This document shows, piece by piece, positions 5,342-5,425 of a DNA stretch of 5,425 nt. The DNA lies in contig CAIYQF010000231.1 of the NCBI GenBank assembly GCA_903928325.1, positions 1-5,425 of the forward strand. The letters run 5' to 3'. The DNA is from an uncultured beta proteobacterium (lineage in GTDB: Bacteria; Pseudomonadota; Gammaproteobacteria; Burkholderiales; Burkholderiaceae_C). Made by a program: the position numbers and the translations under genes. Positions within the stretch are counted from its first letter, which is position 1; every line of letters starts with the position of its first letter. The notes below the pieces were generated by a model that did no database searches, was not told the DNA's origin, and saw only the letters and a list, made by a program, of their open reading frames with translations.

Positions 5342-5425
5342 ATGGCAACTGCAAAAAAAGCGCCCGCAAAAAAAGCGGCGCCCGCAAAAAAAGTAGCAAG
5401 CGCTAAGGCTTCCGCACCCGCAAAG
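5342..5425 (+). CDS. Lys/Ala/Pro-rich basic protein, N-terminal fragment (histone H1-like or SWIB-domain protein)
   Basis: Only the first 28 codons are in the window; the frame is open at the right edge. The start reads MATAKKAPAKKAAPAKK and continues with Ala, Lys, Ser and Pro, a disordered, strongly basic tail of the kind that binds DNA. In Burkholderiales such tails occur on histone H1-like nucleoid proteins and on small proteins with a C-terminal SWIB/MDM2 domain; the deciding domain lies outside the window. Three Ala-Lys-Lys units are each encoded as GCA AAA AAA, giving three runs of seven A. ATG 5342 has AAAGGA 10 nt upstream. Divergent from the RraA-like gene. It is confidently a gene start, but which family it belongs to is open. 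Confidence 0.7.
   Translation, partial: MATAKKAPAKKAAPAKKVASAKASAPAK
5351..5392 (+). repeat. In-frame repeat with three A7 tracts
   Basis: The unit GCA AAA AAA, followed by GCG/GTA codons, occurs three times, with poly-A runs at 5353-5359, 5368-5374 and 5386-5392. It encodes the basic Ala-Lys-Lys repeats of the protein start. In the reading frame each run reads A AAA AAA, the form of a -1 slippery heptamer. Confidence 0.75.

Overview
The window looks like an ordinary chromosomal stretch of a GC-rich proteobacterium. A betaproteobacterium of the Burkholderiales/Comamonadaceae kind is the best guess. That guess rests on the strong G/C preference at third codon positions, the near absence of TTA/CTA/TCA codons in most genes, and a Lys-Ala-Pro-rich histone-like start at the right edge. 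It is inference, not a database result.

Left and centre (1-3643, minus strand): a three-gene polyamine/agmatine catabolic operon, transcribed right to left. First is a SpeB-type agmatinase (3643-2723), then a PuuB-like FAD oxidoreductase (2714-1407), then a PuuA-like glutamine-synthetase-family ligase (1325 to beyond the left edge). The first two genes are 8 bp apart, and the agmatinase stop codon lies inside the next Shine-Dalgarno sequence. The last two are separated by 81 bp carrying a hairpin that includes the oxidoreductase stop codon. The implied route is agmatine to putrescine plus urea, then gamma-glutamylputrescine (PuuA), then gamma-glutamyl-gamma-aminobutyraldehyde (PuuB). The later PuuC and PuuD steps are not in the window. 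Gene order does not match reaction order for the last two steps.

Centre-right (3683-4609, plus strand): a ten-helix EamA/DMT-family permease diverges from the agmatinase across only about 39 bp. The two genes must therefore share or interleave control sequences. The permease may export or import an amine or amino acid, but its substrate cannot be read from sequence.

Right (4635-5153, minus strand): an RraA-family protein converges on the permease gene across a 25-bp gap that holds a small hairpin. Upstream of it is a 188-bp divergent intergenic region. This leads to the first 28 codons of a Lys/Ala/Pro-rich, probably DNA-binding protein (5342 onward, plus strand), whose start contains three A7 tracts.

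I see no tRNA, rRNA, CRISPR array, insertion sequence, integrase or toxin-antitoxin pair, and no clear sign of an undescribed system. The points most worth a second look are the tight coupling of agmatinase to the gamma-glutamylation pathway, the stop-codon hairpin, the very short divergent promoter region, and the A7 tracts.
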